This document shows, piece by piece, positions 1-11,859 of a stretch of 64,000 nt of DNA. The notes beneath the pieces are model-generated. The model searched no databases, was not told the DNA's origin, and worked only from the letters and a program-made list of their open reading frames with translations. This stretch comes from Dryococelus australis (Eukaryota; Arthropoda; Insecta; Phasmatodea; Phasmatidae). Made by a program: the position numbers and the translations under genes. The stretch covers positions 172,756,332 to 172,820,331 of the forward strand of contig CM056998.1 of the NCBI GenBank assembly GCA_029891345.1, given 5' to 3'. Positions within the stretch are counted from its first letter, which is position 1, and the number at the start of each line of letters is the position of its first letter.

Positions 1-433
1 CTGGTAATCATTCAAGAGTTGACTCCAAAAGAGTTTAATTAGCCACGAGCTGACTGTAGTCAAATTTCTGATTTTTGTTTCCGCACGTCACCGCTTTTCC
101 GAAATCTGTCGTCTAAGACTTGCAAGCAAGAGGGTTATTCTGAGAAATAGTATATTTCGTCGTTATATGAAATATGACCGAATACAATAAAAAAGTATGT
201 GAAATTAGTGGACAACGTGGATGATATTTTATCGAATTCTCTTTAACTCGTGCGATCTCTATCAGCAGGAATCTCACCCTGACACTTCCGCTTTGACCTG
301 TAAAGTTCAATAAATTACAGGCGTACTGTATACGTTTATGGGTAGTGTTTTATTCATTAACGTCCAGGAATATTGGCAAAGTGGTTGTGGGCTGAGTCAA
401 CTAAATGTCATTTCTCATTAATTATTAAGTATC
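1..433. other. No gene seen
   Basis: AT-rich single-copy-looking sequence leading into the minisatellite. No convincing reading frame, RNA gene or repeat was found. Confidence 0.5.
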
Positions 434-470
434 GTGGCGACCACGTTGGGCATTCGTGAACGTGGTCTTA

Positions 471-1120
471 ATCTACATACTTATCCCGCGAGCCGGGGCT
501 CTACGTGTTTGCCAGGCATAGGCTGTGCCAAGTCCAACTCCGTTTCTATTAGTCTACATACTTATCCCGCGGGCCGGGGCTCTACGTGTTTGCCAGGCAT
601 AGGCTGTGCCAAGTCCAACTCCGTTTCTATTAGTCTACATACTTATCCCGCGAGCCGGGGCTCTACGTGTTTGCCAGGCATAGGCTGTGCCAAGTCCAAC
701 TCCGTTTCTATTAGTCTACATACTTATCCCGCGGGCCGGGGCTCTACGTGTTTCCCAGGCATAGGCTGTGCCAAGTCCAACTCCGTTTCTATTAGTCTAC
801 ATACTTATCCCGCGAGCCGGGGCTCTACGTGTTTGCCAGGCATAGGCTGTGCCAAGTCCAACTCCGTTTCTATTAGTCTACATACTTATCCCGCGAGCCG
901 GGGCTCTACGTGTTTGCCAGGCATAGGCTGTGCCAAGTCCAACTCCGTTTCTATTAGTCTACATACTTATCCCGCGAGCCGGGGCTCTACGTGTTTGCCA
1001 GGCATAGGCTGTGCCAAGTCCAACTCCGTTTCTATTAGTCTACATACTTATCCCGCGAGCCGGGGCTCTACGTGTTTGCCAGGCATAGGCTGTGCCAAGT
1101 CCAACTCCGTTTCTATTAGT
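471..1120 (+). repeat. 81-bp minisatellite, eight tandem copies
   Basis: Eight head-to-tail copies of an 81-bp unit that begins near TCTACATACTTATCCCGCG. The copies are almost identical. The main variants are GCGAGCC versus GCGGGCC (units 2 and 4 carry the G form) and one TTGCCA to TTCCCA change in unit 4. Because 81 is a multiple of three, one plus-strand frame stays open through the whole array (434-1195, 253 codons, 27 residues per unit including HTYPASRGSTCLPGIGCAK). That frame starts at GTG rather than ATG and no homologue is recognised, so coding is doubtful. The high identity points to recent expansion or ongoing homogenisation. Confidence 0.95.
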
Positions 1121-1411
1121 CGATTTAGAAAGCTATTTTTTTCTGAAATCAATGTACCTAGAAGTAAAACATATGCGTCGTTGACCTTACGCTAACTATG
1201 CTAAATATACTTGTTATACGGATATTCTAATAAAAACTTTTCATTGACTTTAATTTTTTTGTTAATGGTGAAACTATTTGTTGGTTAGTAAGAACCGTAT
1301 ACAATCCTCACTCATATTAAATCAACAACTTAAAAAAAAACAAATTCATAGAGAAATTGTACGGAAGAGTCACGTATTTGTTCGACTTTTCCAATATAAT
1401 AAGATAATGTT

Positions 1412-1483
1412 TGCGTCGGCCGGGAATCGAACCCGGATCAACTGCTTGGAAGGCAACTATGCTAACCATTACACCACCGACGC
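1412..1483 (-). tRNA. tRNA-Gly (anticodon TCC)
   Basis: Read on the minus strand this is a complete cloverleaf. The acceptor arm GCGTCGG pairs perfectly with CCGACGC. The A-box is TGGTGTAATGGTTAGCAT-like. The anticodon loop CTTCCAA has TCC in the centre. The T-arm is CCGGG-TTCGATT-CCCGG and the discriminator base is A. There is no intron. The sequence is very close to the standard animal tRNA-Gly-UCC, which delivers glycine at GGA and GGG codons. An odd point is that no run of four or more T follows within about 50 bases, so the pol III stop would lie further downstream. Unlike the SINE heads elsewhere in the window, no SINE body follows it. Confidence 0.92.
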
Positions 1484-1799
1484 TCACGTCAAAATGGCGC
1501 TGAGAAGATGTTTTACTAGTGAATTTTCCCCCCACTCCTCCTCATCCTCTTTCTACTGCGTCCTAAAACCAACAAACCGGTCTGCTGATGACGTCAGGCA
1601 GTTTTCTCGCTAGCAGACAGAGCAGCAAACACGTTGGCTCAAATTCTGCGTGAGAGAGAATACAATGATACATTGACGATAGCCGTGTCTGCAACACTGA
1701 CAACGCATATCTCTGACATTAGGCTGGACGAACAATTTAGCCCGAAAGCCGATGCATTTTTTTTTCCAAGGGGTCTCTGTCAAATTCTTCTTCTTCTTC

Positions 1800-2268
1800 C
1801 ATTATAGTGTTCTAGAAACCACGAACCAATTTCAATGTTTCGCCTTTTGTTGTTCCTTCTTCTTTCATCTTCTCACTATGCATCTTTTTTCTTCTCCTCG
1901 GACCATTTCGAGCCTGTTTCCTTTTCCTTCCTGCCTTGGAATCCGTCCATTTCAAACACTTTTTTCTTAAAAATTCCTCTCTGTGTTGCTTCTTCTTCAC
2001 TTGTATTGTTTCTTTCCAAATATTTCTTAATTTCCTGAACCCAGGTTGTTATTGATTTCTTGTTCCAAAGATATTTGAAGATCCATTTGGTTAATCTGTT
2101 GCCATCCATTCTATATAAATATCCAAAAAATAGCAATCGTTTCTTCCGTATTGTTTCTGTTATGTTTTCTATGTTACGATATATTTCATCACTACTTCTT
2201 AATTTCCATAGTTCTGTAGTTTTTATTGGACCAAGTATGTGAGTTTGTACGTTGTTGACCAAGAACAT
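1800..2268 (-). pseudogene. 3' tail of a non-LTR retrotransposon (LINE) polyprotein, 5' truncated
   Basis: The minus-strand translation carries the C-terminal tail typical of many insect LINE endonuclease/reverse-transcriptase proteins: a segment beginning QTHILGP, then WKLRSSDEIYRNIE, then the signature IRKKRLLFFGYLYRM, NRLTKWIF, WVQEIKKYLE, and a last basic stretch around TGSKWSEEKKK and HSEKMKEE. The reverse transcriptase and endonuclease domains are absent, as expected of 5'-truncated insertions. The final basic segment lies in a different frame from the preceding part, so at least one frameshift sits near 1885. The family assignment rests on the remembered tail motif only. Confidence 0.7.
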
Positions 2269-2289
2269 TAATCCAACTAGTTTAATAGC

Positions 2290-4918
2290 GGATTATTCCA
2301 GTAACTAAAGCCGACGGCCCGCCACCGGTCCAGGGTGGGGATGTTCTGGGATATAATTCCAGGTAAGGCATGGGTGTTAGTTTAAGTTAGGTCTTAAGTT
2401 AGTTTGTAAGACGTCCCCTGATAAGCCTTCAGTCGTAAACCTGGGGAAGTTGGTAAGCCCTTCATGATCCAACCCAGTCACTAAAATTTCCAGTTTTGTT
2501 TGTGCAAAGAATATTACTGAAAGTTAATGCGAATTTTCATATACGTAACGACATTTCTTGAAAAATTTTATATTCCGGAAATTGATAGCACCAATAATGG
2601 CATGCAAATACAACTTGGTATCAAAAAGGTTTCAAAATTGTGTTCTATTATTTGTTATTAGCCTACTGTCCAATTAATTTTTATTAACTGGTAAGTAACG
2701 CAGATTTAATATGTGAAAATAAACAAGAATAATTTGCACTGCATGTTTTCAATGCTGTAAAACCAAAACAAGTTTTTTTAATACATTTAAGTAATGTCGT
2801 CGTTAACTGTTTCGTAATATTTCTGAACTCAATGGAATTTGGAAGGGGCGGGGGAGTTAAAATTGTCATTATTCCTCTGAAATTAGTCTTTGAACCTTCC
2901 GCCTACAGCTTTGAAAGTAAATCTGTCTTGGATATGTGTCAGGTGAGTCCGTTAGCTAGCAAATAGGTTATATTTAGTCGTTCAGCTTAAAATAAATTGG
3001 TATCTTCGTCTATATTAATTTCATTGTTTGTATGTGATATTATTTAGACATCTATTTTACAGGCTAAAAAATATGTTAGTCCAACTGTCATACACAAAGG
3101 TAAATGTTTATAATGGGCTTTATATACATTATGTAAATAATATGCAGAATATTTACTCACCCCGTGGCACATGTAGAACGAATTTTTACCCCCATATAAA
3201 TGTTGACCCCCCTCCCCCCATTTTACCCCTTTATGGGTGGAATTTTTAAAAATTCCTTCTACATTACATAATGAATTTTTCCTCCAAATTTCAGGTTCTT
3301 AGGATGGATGATTGAAGCTGGGAATTTATATGTTTTTCAGTCATTCAGTTTTTCCTTTTAAAACTTCACTTTTCATGTAATAGTACAAATGCATGCAAGT
3401 TTATTGAAATGGCTATATATTTTTTTTAACGAATTCATAAATCCCCTTTAGTTCTCCTATCTTAATATCACTGTCTATTTGCTTCTTAGGCTCAAATCGG
3501 AGCCAACCCAAAATAAGTATTTTGATGTACTCACAGAGACTGTTGACTTCTAACAAGAAGCGACTCCGATTGGAGCAAGTTTGGAGCCAATGTAACTGTT
3601 TACAGAGCTAAATATATTTGAAATAGAGCCCCTGGAACATAGGTCCAGGTCTCGTATGTATAGAAGGACTGTGGCGTCTATCCTGCTCATCGAATATTAC
3701 ATGGAAGGGTAGGGTATCGAATTATCCTGCTCTATTCGGCTTGAAGGCTGCAGTCCGACTCTTGCCCAGTTTCGAAACGAACGCAGTGTTATGAAGTGAT
3801 CAGGCCTTAGCTGAACAGCCTGCCTGATCACACCTTCAAACACTGAACGAGGGCACGAGCGTGATTGCAATAACACCTTGCGGAAGGCAGTTGCAGAAAT
3901 CCCCTCCACCGGCCAGTAAACGGGGCCGAAATTATTAAACAACGCGCCCGATATATGACAACGTATCACTGGGCACGGCGTTTTTTGTCATCGGGGAGGC
4001 GGACCAAGAATACATGGAGATGGGTATGTCCGGCCGTCGTAAATAGCCTTCTAGAAGCAGCCTCTGGCATCATGAATAAGGTGGGGGCTTTCCAATTAGG
4101 TTGTAATAGCAGTGGCGTGTGGTAATAAATCTTAATATCATTAATTATCATCTTGGTTATTATATTTAAGCTCCCCCGATCAATAGTCACATAAATAGTT
4201 ATTGTATAAATCTTATGTTCAATAACCACCATCCTATACTGTTGTGCTCTACTTAATAATGACACATCATTTATATAAGCCCATATGTCCTTTCAGGTAT
4301 GAATTGATTTAAAGGTTAATTCGTAACAACAGGCACACACGTGTTCAGAATGCAAGGTTTCAACGATTCCGTGAAATGTTGCTGTCTCCAGCGTAATACG
4401 GATTGGGAAAACAATCTTTTTGGAAATGCAAGCCCCCAGTGGGTGCGCGCAGTTATTTTTTGGTTGAGAATACGTCTTTGAATTCAGACCGTCACGATGG
4501 GGTACCAGGACGGAAAGGGCGATGTGACGTTTGCGGTGTGATCCGTTCCGTCTGAAATTAAAAGCGTTCTTTCGTTTGATCGGGTGTACGACTGCGATAC
4601 GAGCAGGACCTTGAGCGACTTGCAGCAATATTTTACGTGGGCGGAAATTTGCGGGAAGCATATCCCGCGACTCCGATGTGCTATAGTCAATTCGCGATTT
4701 CTTCATTTGAAAAATCGCGCCAAGTATGATGTGTGTGGTTATTTCATAAACATGCCATGTATCACAAGTTTTTTTAAATTTCTGTTAATGTAAACGTACC
4801 TAATTTTTTGGTTCAATTTAAATTTCGAAATCATATTTTATCTATAAATTATAATATTTAATTTATTATTAATATCAAATAAAACATCGAGAAAGTTTGT
4901 GTATTTTTAATATCTGGT
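2290..4918. other. Gene-free stretch, mostly unassigned
   Basis: No supported gene. 2320-2480 is GC-richer than its surroundings and may be a separate old repeat. 3640-4100 is moderately GC-rich with open frames on the minus strand, but none has a recognisable motif. The rest is AT-rich and featureless. Confidence 0.4.
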
Positions 4919-4921
4919 ATA

Positions 4922-5330
4922 CTTTGTTCACGGTAAAATGAGCACTTTTGAAAGTCCTGCTAAAGATCTACTTGAAAGAACGTTGTGTTATTCTGCCGCC
5001 TTATGTAAAAATAACATTCTCATCGGCCTCATAACTTTATTCGTGTGTCGGTCAAGCAAAAATTTAAATTATTAGGAAAGTAAATATCATACAAACCTGC
5101 TAATGTTTATACTGCGATGCATTAAAAAGAAAAAAAAAAAAAACACCAAAGTCATAATTTAAGTTATCGGAAATTGTTACCTAACACTTTTTATTCGACG
5201 TTAAGATATGAAGCTATTTTCCTACCATCGTTACCAACTTTACTGGGCAAATGTCACTCACGGCGCCAATCAAAATATATGCATTCATGAGCAGTGGCAT
5301 TTTTATAAGGTTCATTTCTAAAGCCTTTAA
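4922..5330 (+). mobile_element. GTTCACGG-family inverted-repeat element, copy a
   Basis: One copy of the abundant family described at 40008-40428. It opens with TTGTTCACGGTAAAATGAGC and the family marker GAAAGTCCTGC. It contains the shared internal blocks (CACTTTTTATTCGACGTTAAG, TTACCAACTTTACTGGGC, ATATATGCA). The right terminus is worn. The short minus-strand frame seen in other copies is interrupted by a stop here. Confidence 0.75.
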
Positions 5331-5334
5331 AGAA

Positions 5335-5500
5335 TACTTCTAATGCAAAATATTATTACACGCAGTGCTCACGAATCTGGTGCGCAGTCTTAGTTAAACT
5401 TTCCTTGCACGAGGCGGAGGAATATCCCGGAAGTAGAACATTAACATGGCCTCAGAAAACTTGGAACTAACCATGAATGGACCTCAACGTGCTGATTTCC
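5335..5500 (+). repeat. Dispersed repeat, copy 1 (GGAGGAATA family)
   Basis: This stretch shares blocks with 58480-59020 and 62480-62890, in order: TGCAAAATATTATTA, CGGAGGAATA followed by GTAGAAC, and TAAC-ATGAATGGAC. The copies are strongly diverged and have no clear terminal repeats, so the class is unknown. Confidence 0.45.
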
Positions 5501-5639
5501 AAGCGAAATATCTCGTCGTGATTTATAATTTAAGTCATATAAGTCAAGTATCCATTATTTCGTCGCTTTCATATCACCCAAATATAAAAAAAAAAAAAAC
5601 ATTATCCGCTGACGCAGAAATTTTCACGTGAAACCCCGA

Positions 5640-6720
5640 CGTGGAGACGCCCGCGTGTTTTCACTTAATATTTAGTGTGACGGGATGTAAACAACATTCG
5701 TCTCCGGCAGCGACGGTGGATGCTAAGGTTGGACTCACGATTGTCCGTCGCGTCCGTCAGTCTCCCGTCCGTCCGGCGGTCGCGTGATATTCAACCAATC
5801 GCAGGGCAACTTTTTTTCTATCCGTACATCCGTCAAATATTAGCCAAACTTTAACTTTCGGCGGATGGCCGGAAGAACCACCGCCTTCTGACGACATATC
5901 TTTGACGGGAATACACTTTGAAATAAAATGCAAGGGGGTGAATATGTGTTTATTTATATGTGGTAATAAATTCAGAAATTTTAAATGAAAAAAAATTAAG
6001 CGTATTTGTATTAGGTAAAACAGTGTTTTGCAAATATTTTATTTCCTGAAAATGTATTTCGAATCAAAATATACCTCCAACGAAAGAAAGATCGCGATGT
6101 TAAGTTGTCACGATGGAATTTTAGATTCCAGAAAGATTGACGGCCAACAGAGGGTTTGTGAGTCCAGCCCTGGAGAACGCGGCGATGAAACCGGGAAAGG
6201 ACGGGACGAAGCAAACAAGATGGAAGCAGTGCTGTAACCGTAGATGATGATTGGTCCCGGACGGTAGCTGGAGAAGAGACGCGGCGACCAGGCCGCAATG
6301 AAGAAGGAGAAGGAGGAGGGTGTCCGACGGTAATGAATGTGATGTTTTCCCGATGGCTGGCAGCGGCACACGACTGCGAGGACGAACAATAAACGGGAGA
6401 TAGAGACTAATTAGAAGTCGCCCAGCGGCTCGGTTTAACGTCCGCAGCCAGCGAGACTGATGTTTAAATTAGTCAGCCCGCGGGGGGGGGGGGGGGCGGT
6501 GTCCAGCAGCGATCCCCCCTCCCCCCCGCGCTAGCACCTGGTGCGCGCACACATCATATGTCCGTCAGCCAGGCAAGGGAGTCCCACTGTCACTATCCGG
6601 GCTGTCCAGTCGGACTGGATATGACAGAAAGAGGACGGAAACAGGAGAGTGGTAAGGACGTTGGAGGCTCCAGCGTCCTAATCGCTCTTCTGTTTCCGTC
6701 CTGCTGGGGGTTGCAGTAAC
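5640..6720. other. CpG-rich block
   Basis: This kilobase is rich in CpG and GC compared with the AT-rich flanks. It has many CGTCCGTC repeats near 5740-5780, an ATTCAACCAATCGCAGG (CCAAT-like) stretch near 5790, and a 14-base G run near 6484. Several open frames are present on both strands (6011-6389), but they overlap each other and carry no recognisable motif. It could be a promoter/CpG island of a nearby gene or a GC-rich repeat; the sequence alone does not decide. Confidence 0.35.
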
Positions 6721-9110
6721 CCTAGTATGGCATTACTAGTGGTTGATACGACAACTCCATCCTCGAAAGAAATTTATTTCCGAGCTGGTTTGGAACGAAT
6801 AGAGAACGGGCCTACCTCGAGAAGAAATGACGATTTGAGTTTATGAGCGTGGCTCGATACTGAATTTTATCTTGGGGAAGCTTAAGTATAGCAAAGTTCC
6901 AAAGAGAAAATAATCTTCGCGCAGTTTCGAGGGACGGATGTAGACAAGGCAATTTACGCCAAGGGCTCTCGCAAACGCTCGCCGCTGTAAAGCAAGCAAC
7001 AATGTGACACTCTTGGCGCTATACATACCAAGCTGATAACATTGCTCTCCACTACCGCGCTGTTAAATCCACGCTGTGCGGCTTACATTTTTTCGACAGG
7101 TAATGTGCATACGCGGAGCAGCTCTCGTCGGACTGCACTGGGCCGCTGTAAATACTGAACTGAACAACCCCACCTCTTCGTATAGCAGTAATGGACTATC
7201 CCGACTCACCAGACGCGTTTTCGATTTCTGCGCATTATTTTCTCACTTGGATTTCGCTCTGTCCTAAAAGGCGGCGGAAAGCATCTAGACATATTTAAAA
7301 AAAAAAATTCTTAAGCTTTAATGAAATTAATAAGTATTCTTATTTAATTTTCAAATGCGTGATAAAAATTGGTCCGTCACAAAAAAAAAAGGCATGCCAA
7401 CTATGTTTATAAACTTCATGTCAACGATCTTTCATGAGCAGCAGCAACCAGCAATGACGTAATACAACCACTCTCCCTTCACCAAAGCTGGTTTGGAGGG
7501 GGTTCACATTTCCAGCATCAAAAGCGGCAGCGGGACATCTTTCCACACATCACAGGCTGTCTCTTCATAGTACGAACAACCATTCCACGCATCAGCGCTA
7601 CTAGTAAACGTAGCTCGCGAGACATAAGCAATACCATTTACATGTAACAAGCGGTTTCCATATTCTACACAAATCACCAACACTGAACCGCTGCTGGTAC
7701 CAGAAACAATAAACACATAGTCGTATCTTACTTTGCGTCAAAACCAAGTTATTGTTATTTTGCTAACAGCGAAACCACCGTATCCCAAATGGTCTTCGCC
7801 TCTGTTTTGGTGAAATAAGGTAAAAATTCAGAAATCGTGATTCATTAATGATTTGGGGGAAGCCTCTAGAAAATAATCAAGTTATCTTTACTCCAGAAAA
7901 ATCGAATTATATATATTCCAGAAAAAATCAAACTATAACCCTACACTCCAGAAAAATCAAATTTTCTATACGCGAGAAAAAAAAAACAATTTATCTACAG
8001 GCATACTCTACACACAAACAATTATTCTATATAGTAGCTACATATGTTTTCATAAGGAATTAAATAAAAATGTCATGTTTCGAAGACTCTACAATTAAAT
8101 ACAGTTTTAACATTATTATTATCATATCTTTATTATTATTACCATGTCTTTATAGATGGCAAAGTTCAGGATTTCACCCTCTCTTCCACTTAGCCACAAA
8201 CATGGAATTGCAAAACTGGATAATCTATCCTAAATACATATTGATATGTAGATATAATTAATTAAAACAATGCTTGATCTTAATTTTATTTATATAAACT
8301 TCATATTGTAATACACACCAAACGAAACGATACAAGCTACACACTCTCATAAACAAAAAATAATCATAGCCTATTTTATTTATATATTTGAGTTTTATTG
8401 TCCTAATGCAATAAATTAAGCAAAAAATTCAATTTATTCCTAACAACTGAAATATGGCATTAAAATTAAGTTAGTCGTAAAATATAACAAATTCCTTTCT
8501 AAACATAATTGATATACACGAGGACACAGCTGCACTGATATTTTCTATTTTTTTTCTGTTTGTCTATTTAACTCAAAGTATTATAACAATATACCTCCTA
8601 CGTTTCAAATCCATTCAAATTTTCCTATTCTTAGTGAACTAAAATATATTCATAATTGAGTAAGTTAAATAAGACAAATTTTATTTAATAAAATATTGTA
8701 TAGTAATGTATAAAAACGATGACAGTAAGTAGTAAGGCATAGTTCCTTCATACGCAGGGGTCCAGGGTCAGGATCCGGACTGGGCGCAGGCCATCTTGGT
8801 TTTATCCCATTATCTCCTAAAAATTCCCCTTTCTCCCTCAAAACAGCATGTTTTAACATGGCAAACCTTAAAATTTCCCTTTTTCACAAAAACTTCCCGT
8901 TTTCCCCTCAAAAAGCACCGAGACTCTCATGTGCATAAATTAACAACCAAATCGAATTTCAGCCCATGTGAGAGCTCGCATATTACTCGTAGGCTCTCAT
9001 TACATCTTGCAATTTCATGCTCTATCATTCCGTCTTGTATTTTCACAAAAAACCGGTAACCCAAAATTTTTATTTTTTTAAATACCGTTTCCGTGCTACG
9101 ATCATTTAAA
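6721..9110. other. Gene-free stretch
   Basis: No supported gene. 7870-7990 has three or four imperfect CTCCAGAAAAATCAAA units. 8740-8910 has weak repeats of the kind AAAATTTCCC. A minus-strand frame at 7504-7716 has no recognisable motif. Otherwise the stretch is AT-rich and anonymous. Confidence 0.4.
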
Positions 9111-9120
9111 ATCAGGTATT

Positions 9121-9745
9121 TTACACATGACCATCCAGAATACCTGCCGACACATTGATATATTGACACATTGATATAAAATACCTGGACATGCGTGGTA
9201 TTAGGGTTTTGGTCTGCCCGACATGACTGTTTCGAGAATCGAGAACACTGTTCCTAGTGAATTTACATTCATCTGTGAACAGAACGTAACGTGGGAATGG
9301 GCTCGTCGGTGCAGTAATGCAGGAACCACGTGCAGAAGTCAACACGTGGTTCAAAACCAGCTGGATCCATATTCTGTACTCTTTAAAGGTGGTAAAGATG
9401 CAGTTGTTGCTCATGCAGAACCTCCTAGACTATGCTGGGAGCAACACCCATTGCACGCGCAATTATTGTTCGCGTACTCGCTGACGAGCTCTGTTCAACT
9501 TGATGCAGAACAGCCTCTTCCAATTCGGGAGTGCGGCGTCTCTTTGGACCACCGCAGTCGTTCCCGTCAGCGGTGAAGGTACCTTGTTCTCGGAGCCGTT
9601 GCGTAACTGTGGCCAAAAGGGTATGCGATGGTGTCGCTCGTCGCTCTTGATACAGCCGACGAGCTGCTCTTCCATTACCTTTAGCTGCGCCATACACAAG
9701 GATCATATCTGTGTATTCTGCAAACGTGTACTCAACCATGTTCAT
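9121..9745 (-). pseudogene. DUF4817-type transposase relic
   Basis: Two minus-strand reading frames carry successive parts of the DUF4817-headed transposases common in arthropods. The N-terminal part (9745-9425) has the helix-turn-helix region: YTFAEYTDMILVYG, AARRLYQER, TLLATVTQRLREQGTF and the proline/arginine linker GGPKRRRTPELEEAV. The catalytic part (9414-9121) has YVLFTDECKFTRN followed by SRNSHVGQ, matching the first DDE aspartate region (FTDE-TFTR-G). The second aspartate and C-terminus were not found intact downstream. Frame changes separate the pieces, so this is a dead copy. The family is placed from motif memory. Confidence 0.7.
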
Positions 9746-9769
9746 CGGATAAACAAAGGCGCGTGAATG

Positions 9770-10020
9770 GAGCTCGAGGCAGGGTAGAGGTCACGTGCCA
9801 TCAGGTGATTTTCTGCAGTGATGTACTGCCTACCCAGTTGTATACCAACACAGGCACATCTGAGACATTTCTCTTTCCCTCAGCGCAAGTGGACGAGTGA
9901 TACACCTAATATGAAGTGGTTGTAGCACAGAAAAGGTGCGTTTTCGGTTATGGGTTCCTATTCAAAAGATAGTCTACTCAGTCCCCTCTACAAGTCAGAG
10001 GAGTTTGTTAGGGGAATTTC
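9770..10020. other. Spacer, nothing recognised
   Basis: A short unassigned stretch between the transposase relic and the CA-rich array. Confidence 0.4.
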
Positions 10021-10900
10021 AGAACTTCTTGTATATCCACACACACAGGTACCATACCAGCCACTGAAACACATGGATGCCATCAGCTCTACCAACCAAC
10101 ACCAGACGAAATATACTCATCGTTCATACCTTTTAATATAACTCAAGCATACCTCGACCATTCAGTCCACACTGATCTTACAAAAAATTTACTTACTTCA
10201 CATAAGTTCTACTCTACTGGTCGACATCAGCCAAACATATACTAGTCAGACATACCAACCATCCACCCACTATAACCCAATTCATACTAGACCACCAAAC
10301 ATCCCATCTTCTATAACCAAAGAAAAATTCAGTCATACTAATCACCCGCGCCACCCAATACACCAAGCACAATAGCCATCATAACTCATGTGTACCAAGC
10401 AACTATACAGCTGAGGGCGGCCTGTAACCTAACACCCATTATACTTGTTGTACCGACCAACACCGCTTATAACTACCAACCTTACCACTTGCTATAACTC
10501 CAGCATACCTCAATCATTCATCCACACAGGGCATACAAAGCAAACATACAACCCATACCAGTGACGCAATCATCTTCTTCTCATACGATCCTCCATGGCG
10601 AATTACACCAGGCAAAACACTCTAACCGTACATACCAAACAATTTAACTCAAAAATTCCTTAGCATTAAAGGACACAAAGGCACACACGCAGGCTGTCCA
10701 CACCATTCAACATACACCAACAGTCGCAAGACAGATATAATTGAAAACATATCACCCGACACACCAACCATACCATCCATTTTAACACAAGTGCATCTAG
10801 AAAATGTGTAGTCCAGACCAACCTGAAACACAAAGATTCTTACCATCTGTCAACATAACATAATCGACTGATACCAGCCACCATGCTATGATGTCACCCA
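10020..10900 (+). repeat. CA-rich, G-poor degenerate array
   Basis: For nearly 900 bases the plus strand is dominated by A, C and T with little G. It is built of loosely repeated words such as ACCAACC, CCATACCA, CATACCAAC and TATAACC spaced every 15-40 bases. The same vocabulary appears at 53430-54130 and 55120-55760. No exact unit length can be fixed by eye. It is best seen as an old, diverged satellite-like array. Open frames in it are compositional artefacts. Confidence 0.7.
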
Positions 10901-11195
10901 ACCATCATGTTGGACACAAGTGACCTTGACATTTCACTCTTTCATTCTTTGACTCGTTGACTCTTTTATTCTTTGTCTCAAAATGGCTCAAAATGTATCA
11001 AAGTGGCTAAAAATGACTAAAAATTTCCCCATCACCACAATCACAATTTTGCCATCAATATTTTGTAATATTTCACAACCTTTAACAACCTTTTGCAAAC
11101 AAATTATATATATATAATTTCATTCCTCGCACACACACGCACATATATGTACGTACAAACCTATCACTTCTTGTAAACTCCTTGCTCCGACACTT

Positions 11196-11273
11196 TTCCG
11201 ATAGCTCAGTTGGAAATAACGTCCGCCATGTGCTGGCGATCACGAGGTCCAGCAGTTTGAGCCTGCACCACTC
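11196..11273 (+). repeat. tRNA-like sequence (decayed SINE head or tRNA pseudogene)
   Basis: CCGATAGCTCAGTTGG resembles a pol III A-box and D-arm. CGCC-ATGTGCT-GGCG forms a four-pair anticodon-like stem with a seven-base loop (GTG centre). CAGTTTGAGCC sits where the B-box should be but matches it poorly. The acceptor ends do not pair well. It is followed directly by 52-bp tandem units, so it may be the head of a repeat transcript. Confidence 0.5.
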
Positions 11274-11311
11274 CACGGAAATTTTTTGTGCTCCAAAAAA
11301 TACTGCTGTAA

Positions 11312-11505
11312 ACAAGATGGTGGACACAAAACCAGTGCCTTCCAGCAGGCGATGAAGGGACCAACATGGCGGACACACCAGCACCCTTAGCATGCAATGA
11401 ACGAACTCTAATGCAAACAATATGATGGACCAGCGCCACCTAGCAGGCAATGAAGGAACTACTGGATACAAGATGTTGGACCAGCGTGCCCCCTAGCATG
11501 TGGCA
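11312..11505 (+). repeat. ~52-bp tandem repeat, about 3.7 units
   Basis: The units share the frame ACAAGATGGTGGAC-CAG, then GCC-CCTAGCAGGCAATGAA, then GGAACT. Consecutive copies are 51-52 bases apart and 70-85% similar by eye. The related words ACAAGATGGTGG and AAAATGGTGG reappear at 11770-11850 after a purine tract. Confidence 0.7.
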
Positions 11506-11526
11506 ACCATACTATGTAGATGGTAG

Positions 11527-11532
11527 GAGACA

Positions 11533-11572
<40 letters not shown>

Positions 11573-11760
11573 GAAAGAAAGAGTGAAAAGAGAGAAAAAG
11601 AGAATGAGAGAGAGGCAAGACGGGATGATACAGCAGGAAAACTCCAGATGGGATGAGACAGCAGGAAAAACAAATGGAATGACAGAGCAGGAAAAATGAA
11701 GATGGAATGATAGAGCACGAAAAATAAATATGAAATGATAAAGCGTGAAGTGCAAAAACA
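11527..11760 (+). repeat. Purine-rich (GA/GGAA) tract with short tandem units
   Basis: A long plus-strand purine run, starting as (GA)n and turning into imperfect ATGGGATGA-AGCAGGAAAA units of about 25-28 bases. The long minus-strand open frames here are low-complexity artefacts. Confidence 0.8.
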
Positions 11761-11859
11761 AAATGACGGGCGGAAACAAGATGGTGGCCGGAAACAAGAT
11801 TGCCACCAGACACAAAATGGTGGAAACCAGATGGTGGACCCAAGATGGCGGCGCCGGAG

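Noticed and set aside
434-1195. A repetitive secreted protein gene
   Set aside because: No ATG start, no signal peptide, no homologue. The open frame follows automatically from a unit length divisible by three.
1278-1613. Plus-strand 111-codon frame and minus-strand 72-codon frame
   Set aside because: Both overlap the tRNA-Gly gene and take their protein-like look from it.
9223-9576. Plus-strand 117-codon frame
   Set aside because: It is the shadow of the minus-strand DUF4817-type transposase relic.
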